Shown here in pieces: positions 40,861-55,599 of a stretch of DNA of 64,000 nt (its first letter is position 1; every line of letters starts with the position of its first letter). Below the pieces are notes generated by a model that was given only the letters and a program-made list of their open reading frames with translations, did not search any database and was not told the DNA's origin. Both the position numbers and the translations under genes were made by a program. This stretch comes from Macrobrachium rosenbergii. Lineage: Eukaryota > Arthropoda > Malacostraca > Decapoda > Palaemonidae. The stretch covers positions 38,864,125-38,928,124 of the forward strand of contig NC_089783.1 in NCBI RefSeq assembly GCF_040412425.1, in the 5' to 3' direction.

Positions 40861-41939
40861 GAAAAAGAATAATGAAATAACGCCCCTTTTATAAATGCCT
40901 ACATTACCTCATTGCTTGAAAAATTTTTTTACCTTCTTAAGCCGGTTCTTTTTTTTAATATTAAACGCAAAGGTAGTCTGATACTAAGGATGATGAATAC
41001 GATATAATCTGGTGGAGTGCCTTGCCAAGGATCTCATGTAGTGGAAAGGGAGGATAATTGAAATTTATGTGATGGGTTCCCCCACACTTAATGCTATCTC
41101 ATTCGGGATATACCGCACACATGAGCATTCGCATGAGAGACATCAGTTAATATACTTTTTACTTTTTTTTTGCCTTTTTTTTTGGGGGGGGGAGAGTGGA
41201 AACATCACCTTTGATTATTATCTTGGGTACGAGGCTGTTTGCTGTGCAGTATCTTGTTTATGGAGATAGATTCCCATTAATAGAAAATGATCAGCCTGCT
41301 TTTAAGATATTCTAACGATTTGCACGCTTTGTTAAAAATAGTTTCTCTACTGTATTTTATAGTGCTCGTTGACTCTCTTATCACATGAACTGTTACTTAC
41401 TGAAGTACCTATAATGCCTAAGAAACGATGTAAACTAAAATAATTTGGAAGGAAATTACATGAACACAAAAAACAGACCACTATTAAATTATATAAAAAA
41501 GAAATATAAATAAAACTACCTCCCCTTTCTCTGGAATGGTGGAATAAATTATTCTGACCACAAAGGATATTATCATTGTCCTAATAACTGAAAACGAGGC
41601 CTGCAAACATTATTTTCCGTTCTGTATGAAAGAAAAACAAAGATGAAAATATGAATCCAAATTTAGAATTAATCCTTGAAGAACGAAAGAAACAAAAGGA
41701 CAGTTTGTTTGAGTGTACCTAGAGGCAAGGAAACTTAACCCCAAGATTATAGAGGGAAAGTGTGAAGACTATGTCATAGTTCACGGGTGGAAAACATTGA
41801 ATTTTATACTGTCACCTTTAGTCGTGAGGCCACTAAATGTTACACCTGAAATAAACCAAACGCTGCGAATATCAGCAGATACTTTGATTCACTGAGAGAA
41901 AATGGTTGAAAGGAGGTGATACTGAGTGGCCTTGTACTC

Positions 41940-41940
<1 letters not shown>
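40861..41940. other. AT-rich unique sequence
   Basis: No gene recognised. A T-rich run passes into GGGGGGGGGAGAG near 41185. Confidence 0.4.

Positions 41941-42001
<61 letters not shown>
41941..42001. repeat. (AAT)n microsatellite
   Basis: About 20 AAT units. Confidence 0.95.
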
Positions 42002-42002
<1 letters not shown>

Positions 42003-42639
42003 TGGTAAAGTAAATAGTCAAAGACTGACAGATGACAGAAGTAATGGACCATCTACCATCCACACGTAAACTAAATTCATCCACGTAATTCAGTCAAATG
42101 TAACTTACTTCATTCAATGAGTGTTTAAGGCGAGACACTGTATTGCATGACGTTGAAATGAACTAAAAGTAAGGGTATGTGAGTGAGTCGTGTAGATGCC
42201 TCTGTAATTTGGCGTATTTAGAGCATGAAGCAACTTGGGATAAAGAGCTATAGAAAGAATAATCTGTTCGAAATTTATAGAGATTAACTGTATTATGCAA
42301 GTATGTTTGACTTGAAAATACATTGAAGTGAGACAAAGTATAAACTAGATAACAACAGAGAATGTTATTCATAGCTGTGTTAGACCATAATCTGTTTCCA
42401 CTTGCAACACGCTGCTCGTATTATTTGGTGTGAATATGTACACCAGTTCGATCCCCAGTTTGTTGGCCTTTCAGACCATTTGTTTTTCTTAAAGGGAAAT
42501 GTATTTCTATGAGACAAACGGAAAAATTACTCCAAAAAAGGGGAATCAACGTTTACCTTTACCCTAGATCAAGAACGTTACACCTTAAAAGCAACGTTAG
42601 CAGTTACGATAGTTCAGGCAAATGCTGACTCACCCACAA

Positions 42640-42651
42640 TGTATATATATG

Positions 42652-42683
<32 letters not shown>

Positions 42684-42741
42684 TGTATGTATGTATGTAT
42701 GTATGTATGTATGTATGTATGTATGTATATACATACATACA

Positions 42742-42772
<31 letters not shown>

Positions 42773-42790
42773 CATACATACATACATATA

Positions 42791-42882
<92 letters not shown>

Positions 42883-42890
42883 CACATACA
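42640..42890. repeat. (GTAT)n-(ATAC)n palindrome followed by (TA)n
   Basis: GTAT units about 42652-42728 meet ACAT/ATAC units 42731-42790 at the self-complementary junction GTATGTATATACATAC. TA 42812-42880 follows. Confidence 0.95.
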
Positions 42891-43587
42891 TAAATATTCA
42901 GAACTTACCTTCCTGCTGTTATCACAGAAGCATTCATCTGATTTTAAGTTTTATAATTCATTCGTTTTATATTTTTTTATCATTTTCCCCATTTCATCAT
43001 CCACACTTGACCTTCTTTCATATAAAAAAAACATGAAAGGATGTAAAATTCCACTTCTGGCTTTTGAACAGAAGTAATCCCCTGTTTTACGCCATAATAC
43101 TTGGATATGTATCAGAAAAGATACGTGACGATAAATCTTTTAAATTCTAAGTTGTGGAATCAGTCATTGCTTTCCTGTAATTCATTTCGTACTTACGTAG
43201 TTTTCAAAAACGTACTTCATCTCTTTGATTTGTTTCAGGCAAAAATTTCAATCATTACATCCAAAAATAAACAAATAAAAATGTCCTTAATTAGTAACTC
43301 GTGTAATCGTTCGCATCATTACGAAATTTCTGAAAAAAAAAAACATTATTACAAAGACTCTCTTATACGGCGCTATTTAAAAATTGCGTGATTTTCGACT
43401 ATAAACCCTAAAAAATAATGTCGCAGTAACCCAGCGCCGTAATAATCGTTACTAAAACAGAAGACAGTATGCCACGAGCACACCAAAACGAAGCTGATGT
43501 GAACAAATGAAAGGCCTTACCCTGAAGTGATTTCCCTGTTTTATAAAGCAAGATCTTGCACGATTTAAAGCCTCCTGTATAGAACAT

Positions 43588-43977
43588 TTCAGTTTTCTGT
43601 AAAGGAAACTGTTGTGTCGGCTTTGTCTGTCCGTTCGCATTTTATTCTGTCCGCCCGCAGATCTTGAAAACTTACTGAGGTTAGAGGGCTGCAAATTGGG
43701 ATGTTGATCATCCACTCTTCAATCATCAAACATAACGAATTGCAGCCCTGTAGCCTCAGTAGTTTTTATTTTATTTAAGGTCGAAGTTAGCCATAATCTA
43801 GCTTTAGGCAACGGTACAGGATAGGCAACCACCGGGCTGCGGTTAAAGTTTCATGGTCCGCGGCTCATACAGCATTTTACCGATGCCACCGAAAGATAGA
43901 TCTATTTTCGGTGGCCTTGATTGTACGCTGTAGCGGCTGTAAAGAAACCTCGATTGCGCATTTTTTATTTGCTTAAT
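43588..43977 (-). mobile_element. Family A hairpin-rich element, copy 4
   Basis: Full-length minus-strand copy. The end hairpin lies at 43590-43612, the main arms at about 43665-43770, and the CCACCGAAA/TTTCGGTGG inner hairpin at about 43885-43915. The GCAATCGAG 5' region ends at 43977, but most of its GCGCCGAAG hairpin is lost. Confidence 0.85.
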
Positions 43978-44099
43978 TTCGAATATGATTTCAATCAGCA
44001 TATTGTCGCTAGAACTGTAATGGTAAACTGATAACGCACCGGTTTTCGGCAAGAGTTATGGACTGATGTTATTTTGAATATGTCAGGTAAGATGAATGG

Positions 44100-44481
44100 G
44101 CAGTAAATATGCCTCGCTGTCGAACTTCTCAGTTCCAGAGGTTCTCTATCCCTCACAGCGTTGGACTGTGGAACATTCTCCATGAGGATGTCGTGCCGCT
44201 GGAACTTCAAAAATTCAACCGAAGATGCAATGCATTACTACTCTAATACAATTCTCCGTGTATTTTAATAATTCACTTACATCTTTATCAATATATTCAT
44301 TAATGTGTTAATCTATTTTTTTTTGCACTTTTTGATAAGTTATCATTTCTTTCTGTATTTCCCATTACCTTCTGTTACGTCCTTCTAATGAACACCATAT
44401 TCTTTGCGAGCTTGAATTTCAAGTCAATGAGCCCTGTGGGTTTGCTCCATATGAACAGGGCTTATTTTCTTAGTGCAGTGA
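44100..44481 (+). pseudogene. LINE L1x reverse transcriptase C-terminus and 3' UTR
   Basis: A 45-codon stretch from 44109 to the TAA at 44244-44246 reads as the end of a LINE polymerase, with RTSQFQRFSIPHSVGLWNIL and EDVVPLELQKF. This matches the common C-terminal pattern F-x-P-x-x-V-x-L-W-N-x-L, then a short hydrophobic segment and L-Q-x-F. The 3' UTR follows, with TGTATTTCCCATTACCTTCT and CTAATGAACACCATATTCTT, ending CTTATTTTCTTA. The AAT tail is absent in this copy. The 5' part is truncated near 44100. Confidence 0.7.
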
Positions 44482-45075
44482 TCCATTTTACCATTCACAG
44501 AGGCAAGGTCAATCACCCCTTGAAATACAAACCTACCGTGCAGCTATACGTGAATAAGGGGTATCCTGTCAAGGACGGTTATGAGTGAGTTCCTATTCCA
44601 CGCCGTTGACAGAACGCTATTCATTTCCCCTGAAAGATAGATACTCTCGGGTGCTCAAACCCATTTCAGAATTTCTTACAACCCCCATCTCCCATCCACC
44701 ACCACACTCCCTCTGTCTATACAGCTACTTTGTGAGATCGCTATTGAAAGGATGCTTTTGAGGTCCTGAAAGCCGTTGGCATCTGATATGATGGACGGGC
44801 GAACAGCTTTCACTCAACTTCGGTTACCTGTGAATTGCGCACTTCTGGATTCCACTGAAACATTTCTTTAAAGAGCAAACGAAGGAATTTGCTTTTAACA
44901 GGCCGGAGCTTTAAAAGAAAAATAGTGTATTTACTGTGTTCAGATTACAAAATTAACAGTAATGTTCACATGGGAGGAGATTATGTTCTCTAGTCTGTAG
45001 AAGAGTACGTTTTCTTAGCGATTTACATCAAATTCTAAAAATATCCGAAATTGTTAATCATGTAGGACGACCTGA

Positions 45076-45077
<2 letters not shown>

Positions 45078-45145
<68 letters not shown>

Positions 45146-45213
45146 TTCTGACTCACGTCGGGATCGAACCCAGGTCTAAAGCAAGGGCGTTAACCACTGG
45201 GCCATAATTGCTG
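45078..45213 (-). mobile_element. SINE family S2, minus-strand copy with (TA)n tail
   Basis: On the minus strand: TGGCCCAGTGG (45204-45194), GGGTTCGATCCC (45171-45160), GACGTGAGTCAGAAATTT, then TA (45142-45078). It pairs with the plus-strand copy at 45317 as an inverted repeat. Confidence 0.75.
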
Positions 45214-45316
45214 AGTCGGAAGTTGGGGAAAACTCGCTGGTATGCAAGCAGTTAGCTTGCCCAGGTAATTCCTTGGGGGCAGTTGCTCTCAGGTTCCAAC
45301 TTCTTTTAGACTTGTA

Positions 45317-45444
45317 TGGCCCAGTGGTTAACGCCCTTGCTTTCCACCTGAGAGACTGGGTTCGATCCCGACGTGAGTCAGAAATTTATTTCTGTTCCAC
45401 ACGTGATTGTGTGTTGATGATTTCTATATATATATATATATATA
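45317..45444 (+). mobile_element. SINE family S2, plus-strand copy with (TA)n tail
   Basis: A-box-like TGGCCCAGTGG 45317-45327, B-box-like GGGTTCGATCCC 45358-45369, body GACGTGAGTCAGAAATTTAT, CACGTGATTGTGTGTTGATG, then a short TA tail (45427-45444). It has about nine bases more between the boxes than the minus copy. Confidence 0.75.
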
Positions 45445-45482
45445 ATAAAATTTGCATACACATTGTATTTCTTTGTTTCCTG

Positions 45483-45746
45483 TAGTTCCTCATTGGCTGG
45501 GTCGATACCGTACTCGGCTAGCACTCTCCTGGGCCCGCGTTCGATTCTCCGGCCGACCAATGAAGAATTAGAGGAATTTCTCGGTATGTGGTTCGGATTT
45601 CACAATAAGCTGTAGGTCCCGTTGCTAGGTAACCAATTGGTTCTTAGCCACGTAAAATAAGTCTAATCCTTCGGACCAGCCCTCTCTAGGAGAGCTGTGG
45701 ATCACCTCAGTGGTCTGGTTAAACTAATGTATACTTAACTTAATTT
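45483..45746 (+). mobile_element. SINE family S1 (tRNA-derived), copy 2
   Basis: TAGTTCCTCATTGGCTGGGT, B-box-like GTTCGATTCTCC at 45539-45550, body GCTAGGTAACCAATTGGTTC, end GGTCTGGTTAAACTAATGTA. Clearly the same family as 9206-9486, inserted ~40 bp after an S2 copy. Confidence 0.85.
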
Positions 45747-46521
45747 TTACATCTCTTACCTTACTCTATTTAATACTTGGTCCAATCCAAGCGGAATTGA
45801 AACAAAGGCAAGCTACTTGAAATGTCAAATAACTTATGCATCACCTCATTTGGACAGAGTGAATGACTTACACGAAAGAAAATGAAGCATAATAGTCTTT
45901 GCTTTGCTTTTCTTCATCCTCGAACTGATTGCATTTATTGTCTGCGTGATATTTTTCAAACGGCTCTTCTTGATGTTACTCGCGGTAAATAATGTGCTAA
46001 AAGTTTTTAATATTTGCCTCTTCACTGACTCTGCATAGGAAGCTCTTTAGTTAGGATAATAGGAGATTAATCTGAAGGCCAATGACCTTAACAGGGATAT
46101 GAGGTTTATAGCCAAATTGTGTGCCACCCTTAAGATAACGGTTACCTTGTCATAACCATCTTGTTATTGCTTATAAAATAATGTCATATATTATGGAGAA
46201 TGGAAAAATAATCAATCTGTTTTTCTTTTATATCCACTGAATCTCTATCTTCTCTCTTTTTCTCGCCCTTCTACGTAATCAGGTGACCAATAAACTCACT
46301 GCTTTTGTAAACAGAGGCAGTGAGGGTTATGGGAAAGCTCAATACTCCACGATAGGAGGGACCAGGCCATATATTAATAGAGTGCGTGTATTATCTCATT
46401 CATAAGTCATCCACAGAAAAACTGAAATGGATGAACAGCCGTCAAGGTAGTTGACGAATTGTTTCACTTAGTGTGGTGAAAAAGGACTTAGCGAAGCAAT
46501 TTCCCCCACCCCATTTTTATG
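45747..46521. other. Unique sequence
   Basis: Nothing recognised. Confidence 0.4.
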
Positions 46522-46860
46522 TATTATTATTATTATCATTCAGAAGATGAACCCTGGTCATATTGAACAAGACCACAGGGGCCAATGACTTGAAATTCAA
46601 ATTTCCAAAGAATATGGTGTTCATTAGAAAGAAGTAGCAGAAGGTAATGGGAAATATAGAAGGCAGAGATCACTTAAAATAAATACAAAATAAATTAACA
46701 AATTAATACATAAACAGATAAAAATATACGAAATTATTAAAATACAAGGAGAATGGTATTAGGGAAGTAATCCACTGCGTCATTGCACGGCATTCTCAGG
46801 GAGACTGTTCCACAGCCCAACAGTATGAGGAATAAAGTCCATTTTTTGATGGAGCCGTGA
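46522..46860 (-). pseudogene. LINE L1x 3' end, antisense copy
   Basis: Starts on the plus strand with ATTATTATTATTATCATTCA (the reversed AAT tail), then GAAGATGAACCCTGGTCATA and GAATATGGTGTTCATTAGAA. Near 46786-46850 the minus strand reads FIPHTVGLWNSLPENA, the polymerase C-terminal motif also seen at 44.1 kb. 5'-truncated at about 46860. Confidence 0.7.
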
Positions 46861-47238
46861 CCACTCTTATCTGTCATTTTCTCAATTTCTTCCTTCACTC
46901 TCCATCCCAACGGCATGACACACGAGACAATTAGAAACCAGGTATTGCAAGTAACTACTGAGGTTCAAAGAGGCATTTTGTTAAAAAGATAATAATCGCT
47001 TACATCGTTTTCTTCCTCATCGGGTCAAGGGACCGGAAGAGGATTCCTCGCCTGCGATCTAAAATCATGGAGGTAAATTAGTCCTTGACTTTTCAATTTA
47101 TTTGCCCGCTATTCTTAGTTTCTTGTTAAATACAGTTCTCAGAATCTTTAATTTATTCATTTAATTAGGATGGGACATACAGCTGTCATTGACAAATCAT
47201 TTGTAAGAATATTTAGCCTCTCTCTTTTTGCTCTTTGT

Positions 47239-47427
<189 letters not shown>

Positions 47428-47618
47428 ATGTAGACACAGATAAATAGCATCGGGAGATACTTATGAGTCCGAATAAAGTGTACTATTTCTTTCTCGTTAA
47501 CACACAAATAAAAAAGAATAAAGGGTGGGGGAGAGGAGTCATTGAAAGGTGTACCTCCCATTAGAAAAAAAACCATATGCCCTTCTTCTACCGAAAACCC
47601 CTTTAGTACCTGAAACGC

Positions 47619-47639
47619 AAAAAAAAAAAAAAAAAAAAA
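47619..47639. repeat. Poly(A) run of 21
   Basis: Homopolymer with no recognised retroelement directly upstream. Confidence 0.9.
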
Positions 47640-47771
47640 TGGCGTGGAAAAAAGAGAAGTAGAAAAACATTCGAAGAAAGGCAGGTATGTAATCCAAATT
47701 CTTTCTTAAAGGAAACAAAACGAATATGTGTGTACACATGTCAAGGACGCCACGGCTTGGGACAAAAAGAA

Positions 47772-47773
<2 letters not shown>

Positions 47774-47835
<62 letters not shown>

Positions 47836-48058
47836 GTGCTTCTACAAAAGAAGAGAATAAAAACAAAAAGAGAAAGACGGCGTTGACAGAGGACTGTGAA
47901 TGTAGCGAGGGGAGTTGACGCCGGGAAAAAATAAAGAAAGAAAGAAAGAGAGAGAGAGAGACAGAAAAAAGAGTGATGGTTTAGTGAATGAGGGGTGGGA
48001 GGAGAAACAGGAGCCTTTTGACCGTGGGGTTTATGTAGGGGGTTGGGAAACACGGCAT

Positions 48059-48107
<49 letters not shown>
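47774..48107. repeat. (GA)n tracts and purine-rich spacer
   Basis: GA 47774-47832, a short GA run near 47948-47961, and GA 48064-48107, in an overall purine-rich plus strand. The 197-residue minus-strand frame (47706-48299) is largely translated CT repeat. Confidence 0.9.
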
Positions 48108-48110
<3 letters not shown>

Positions 48111-48338
48111 AGGCGCGGGTGAAGAACTATGTGCATAACTGACACTTCCCGTGAAATAAGGGACACCGCGAGAATACTGAGATGTGTTACACGACGGAAG
48201 AAATTTATTGAGGTTAAAAAGATGCTTTTTCAAGAGGATGACGAGAGACGGTATTAGTGAGGGCAAAGCCATAAACACGAAATAAAAAAAAAAAAACATT
48301 CATTCCATTGCGATGTTTAATATTTATGGCCCCTGTAA

Positions 48339-48509
<171 letters not shown>

Positions 48510-48705
48510 CTCAATTACCGGATCAGATTTTTTTCTTTCCCTACTCTGTTCTCAGATTAAGATGGAGATTTTCGAGGAAGAGTTTTTTTTATACAATTCG
48601 CTTTTGGAATGAATTTCTGTAGTTGAGGAAAGAGAGAGAATCATACTGGAGTGCAATAACCTTTCACAAAGAGCACGAATTTACTGAAGGAGAATCTAAC
48701 ATCAA

Positions 48706-48864
48706 TTGCCTATATTTTTCCTAAGCATTCTTCGTTCGTCATTTCTGCATTGTCTGCATTATGCTTTATGTCTATCATTATCCAGCTGCTTATATTTTTC
48801 CTAGGCATTCTTCGTTCATCATTTTTACATTGTCCACATTGTCCTTTAAGTCCTTCATTGTCAT
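48706..48864. repeat. ~80-bp tandem duplication
   Basis: Two copies of TATATTTTTCCTAxGCATTC, TTCGTTCxTCATTT and ACATTGTC-type sequence at 48706-48786 and 48787-48864. Confidence 0.85.
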
Positions 48865-49143
48865 ATGTTGAAATATCTCACCATTGTCTAAAACTTTCTT
48901 TCTTGGCTAATCCAGAGACCTCCTTTTTAAAGAATCAATGAATCTTGCACACATGGTAAAAACATTTTCTTTCATTATTTTTTACCCTTACCGTCCATCC
49001 CAAAAGCTATACACTTATCGTCTGTACGCCTTTAGTTGTGCAACTCTATCATATCTACGTGCTGAGCCAATGCTTTTCATTATTTTTTATGCTATACATC
49101 GAAACAAATTATTATGAACAATTAATCCAGATTCTATCCATTA

Positions 49144-49149
<6 letters not shown>

Positions 49150-49206
<57 letters not shown>
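49150..49206. repeat. (CT)n at LINE 5' junction
   Basis: CT tract of about 57 bp ending exactly where the LINE reading frame becomes recognisable (HLGV at 49207). Confidence 0.95.
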
Positions 49207-50224
<1,018 letters not shown>

Positions 50225-50226
<2 letters not shown>

Positions 50227-52129
50227 GTGCATGCTTGGGGACGTTCGTGTGTCTAAATGCAAAGTCACAAACGTCAGCAGCAGATGCAAGCAGATGACCA
50301 CGTGACCAACCCACGTTCATCCGCTCGTCAACTGAGTAAAATCATCCAACTTTAGTTAGTCTGCACAAACAAAGACGATTATTCGGAAACCTGTCGCTAT
50401 GAACTTGGCCAAACAGCTCCTGGACTGGAAGAAATCTTTCTGGATGTTTCAACTTCCGTATGGAGCGCCATAAGGGAAAGTCCCATAAGAGAAAGTCCCA
50501 TGAAAGTCCCAAGGCACTCCCATGGAAGTCCCATGGAGTTACGCCGTTATAAATTTGCCTCCAGGCCGTTTTAGCAAGTGAAATGAATTTCCTGCGTAGG
50601 AAATCAGGTCGGGGGAATGTTTAATTGAATTTCGGAGGCGAAGCCAGATTTCAATTCACCTTTGTTTTCCTAATTTACCTCTCCTTCTAACAGTGACGTC
50701 CCAAGGAGGAGAGCCGAACTTGTTGAATGAAGTAAATAATGTACTGGGGCGAAGGAGAGATAATTGAATTCTTCCTTCCTCAGTGGTAAGAATAAAACAT
50801 CAGCTCCGAGATCAAGATCGCGAAGCGAGAAATCAGTGTTTTTGGTTTTATGAGATTTGAATTCTACTAAAAATCTCATTTCGTATCCAACCCTGATCTT
50901 CCTACAGAATACTTATTTATTCCTCCCAGTTTTCAGATCTTGAAAATGGAATAAGTCATATATATGTTCTTTCATTTTTTTTATCTTCGGCGCTAGTAAC
51001 AGCATAATTTGAACTGAAACGAATCTCATTTTTAGTACTACAAATGAATATTTTTTCTTAAAGTTCTCGACATTCTTAAAACAATTCGTCTTTGGATTAT
51101 TATGTAGAGTAATTTTACCCACGCACCCCCTAAAAAAAATAAATCCCTAACCAACGTGTTTAATCTGTACATACGTAATAGAATCGTAGTTCCTTTCCTC
51201 TGACGATATTTTCATTTTGGGATGGGATACAATATACGACATTTGAAAGAAGGTGAAGCATGATATGATATGTGGTGTCATATCTTCTATAATAAAATAT
51301 GTATAATTTTCTCCGAAAGAAAGGCAGTTACAGTTTGGTTATGTAGTTATTTCGTTTCTATGCTTTAAAATGTGTTGCTAATATGAACCTTTTGCCTATT
51401 TTCTCGTTTTTCCTGATCTGTCATTATTTTTGCTAAACAACTGATTTTTTACATTTCGGAAACTTGTTTTTTCCTAGTATTCATAAAAAAAATTCTGGTC
51501 TGTCATGAACTAATATGAGTATAAAGTAGTGCAATCTGTCTTCCCATGAAACAAGTAGATTAAAAGTGCAGTGTACTAGACGTCACAGCATAAAACAAAG
51601 AGCCAATCAACACACCTGCTCAGGTGTGCTATCGTGTGTACCTATAAACAAATCGAGCTTATATGTGTGTGAAGACTTTTACACAAAAATGTTTACAACT
51701 TTTTATGTAGAAATTCACGCGTAAGTATAATTTCTAAAGTAAGTTGGAATACAAAGCTTTGCAAAAGGGACGTTTCTCACAGAATGATTCATCAGTTCTG
51801 TCATCCCGAGGAAGAAACTAGAGCGACAAAGCTTCGTAGCATTTTCTTTTTTATTATTACTCGTTCTGAACGAAAAGCAACGACGCAACGACCAGCAACA
51901 TTTGAGAAAAACCAGAGGAACAAATGTTACTTCCGCCGATATTCCCGATACTCACGCTGTGATGGGCATTTCCGTAAATAATGAAGCTGTTCTTCTGTGT
52001 GTATGTGTTGTTATTTATGAATATTAATATATTTTCATTCGTCTTTCCCCGACTTGTTTGTTTTTTACCCTTTTTGTAATACATTTCTTGTCGTGTGTGT
52101 ATATTTCTATCTAAATATCTGTTGGGAAA
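50225..52129. other. Unique sequence with a small tandem motif
   Basis: A short degenerate array of GAAAGTCCCAT-type units lies at 50467-50545. Frames of 65-69 residues at 50670-51122 and 51784-51981 have no motifs. Confidence 0.4.
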
Positions 52130-52201
52130 AAAGATGATATAACCTATCCCGGAGCTGTAAGACCCAAAGATTATATAACCTATCCCGGAGCTGTAAGACC
52201 C
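52130..52201. repeat. 36-bp perfect-looking direct repeat, 2 copies
   Basis: AAAGATxATATAACCTATCC then CGGAGCTGTAAGACCC, at 52130-52165 and 52166-52201, with one difference. Being a multiple of three, it leaves the minus-strand frame open with a 12-residue peptide duplication. Confidence 0.9.
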
Positions 52202-52530
52202 AAACAGAAAAAGATTTAAATTAAGCAGAAAAGAACTCTGGTACACCGATATCTTGAGACGTATTTCCTCTTCCAACCATCATCTGTTATCTACATAAAA
52301 ATGCCTACGCTACTTCCATCCTATCACAGTCCACATCAACATTCATTACCACATATTCCTAGTTTCCATTTATTCTAAAAATCTTATTCCTGCACACATT
52401 TACGCTTCGCTTCTTCTTCTTCTTTCGACCTTATTATCAACGTTCTCTATGTATTTCTATTCCTTTCATCTTCTTCCCAGCCCCACCTCACCATATCCAT
52501 CCATATACTACTCTTGGCTTCCTCCTCCAA

Positions 52531-52650
52531 CAATTAAGATGGAAGAAAGAGAATATGAAAGGAGGCATAGTAAAAGGAACGAAAGGGGTTGCAGCTAGGG
52601 GCCGAAGGCACGCTGCAAAGAACCTTAAGTAATGCCTAAAGCGCACTGCG
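52531..52650 (+). mobile_element. Family B dispersed repeat, 3' fragment
   Basis: AAGATGGAAGAAAGAGAATA, GTAAAAGGAACGAAAGGGGT, TGCAGCTAGGGGCCGAAGGC, AAAGAACCTTAAGTAATGCC. Confidence 0.8.
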
Positions 52651-52817
52651 TTCCATTCACGGGACTATTTCTCATCTCACAAAACTTCCTCCGTGAAGAT
52701 AATACTCAAATAATCATGGAGACATATCACGCCATGATCTCAGACCCACATTTACCCCGATCTAGTCACTCTCCCGTCTACGTATTTCGTCAAAAGCTTC
52801 TCTCCCATCATGAAAAC

Positions 52818-55208
<2,391 letters not shown>

Positions 55209-55599
55209 TAAACAAACAAGTAGAAATTGCGCCGAAGTTTCTTCTACGCAATCGAGTTTTCTGTACAGCCGCTACAACGTATAATCAAGGCCACCGAAAA
55301 CAGTTATATTTTTCGGTGGTCTCAGTATTATGCTGTATGAGCCGCGGCCCATGAAACTTTAACCACGGCCCGGTGGTGACCTATCCTATATCGGTGCCAG
55401 AAGCACGATTATGGCTAACTTTAACCTTAAATCAAATAAAAACTACTGAGGCTAGAGGGCTGCAATTTGGTATGTTTGATGATTGGAGGGTGGATGATCA
55501 ACATACCAATTTACAGCCCTCTAGCCTCAGTAGTTTTTAAGATCTGAGGGCGGACAGAAAAAAGTGCCTACAATAGTTTTCATTTCCAGAAAACTAAAA
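55209..55599 (+). mobile_element. Family A hairpin-rich element, copy 5
   Basis: Full-length copy. 5' hairpin TTGCGCCGAAGTTTCTTCTA then CGCAATCGAG, inner hairpin CCACCGAAAA...TTTTTCGGTGG (about 55281-55319), main arms about 55436-55540, and terminal hairpin ending CAGAAAACTAAAA. The CGGACGGACAGAC block is deleted. Confidence 0.85.

Noticed and set aside
45317..45385. True tRNA gene
   Set aside because: Same reasoning: the head is duplicated in inverted orientation with a shared non-tRNA body.
47619..47639. Poly(A) tail of a processed pseudogene
   Set aside because: No recognisable coding remnant lies upstream on either strand.
47706..48299. 197-residue minus-strand frame
   Set aside because: Mostly translated (CT)n (SLSLSL) joined to T-rich sequence; no domain.
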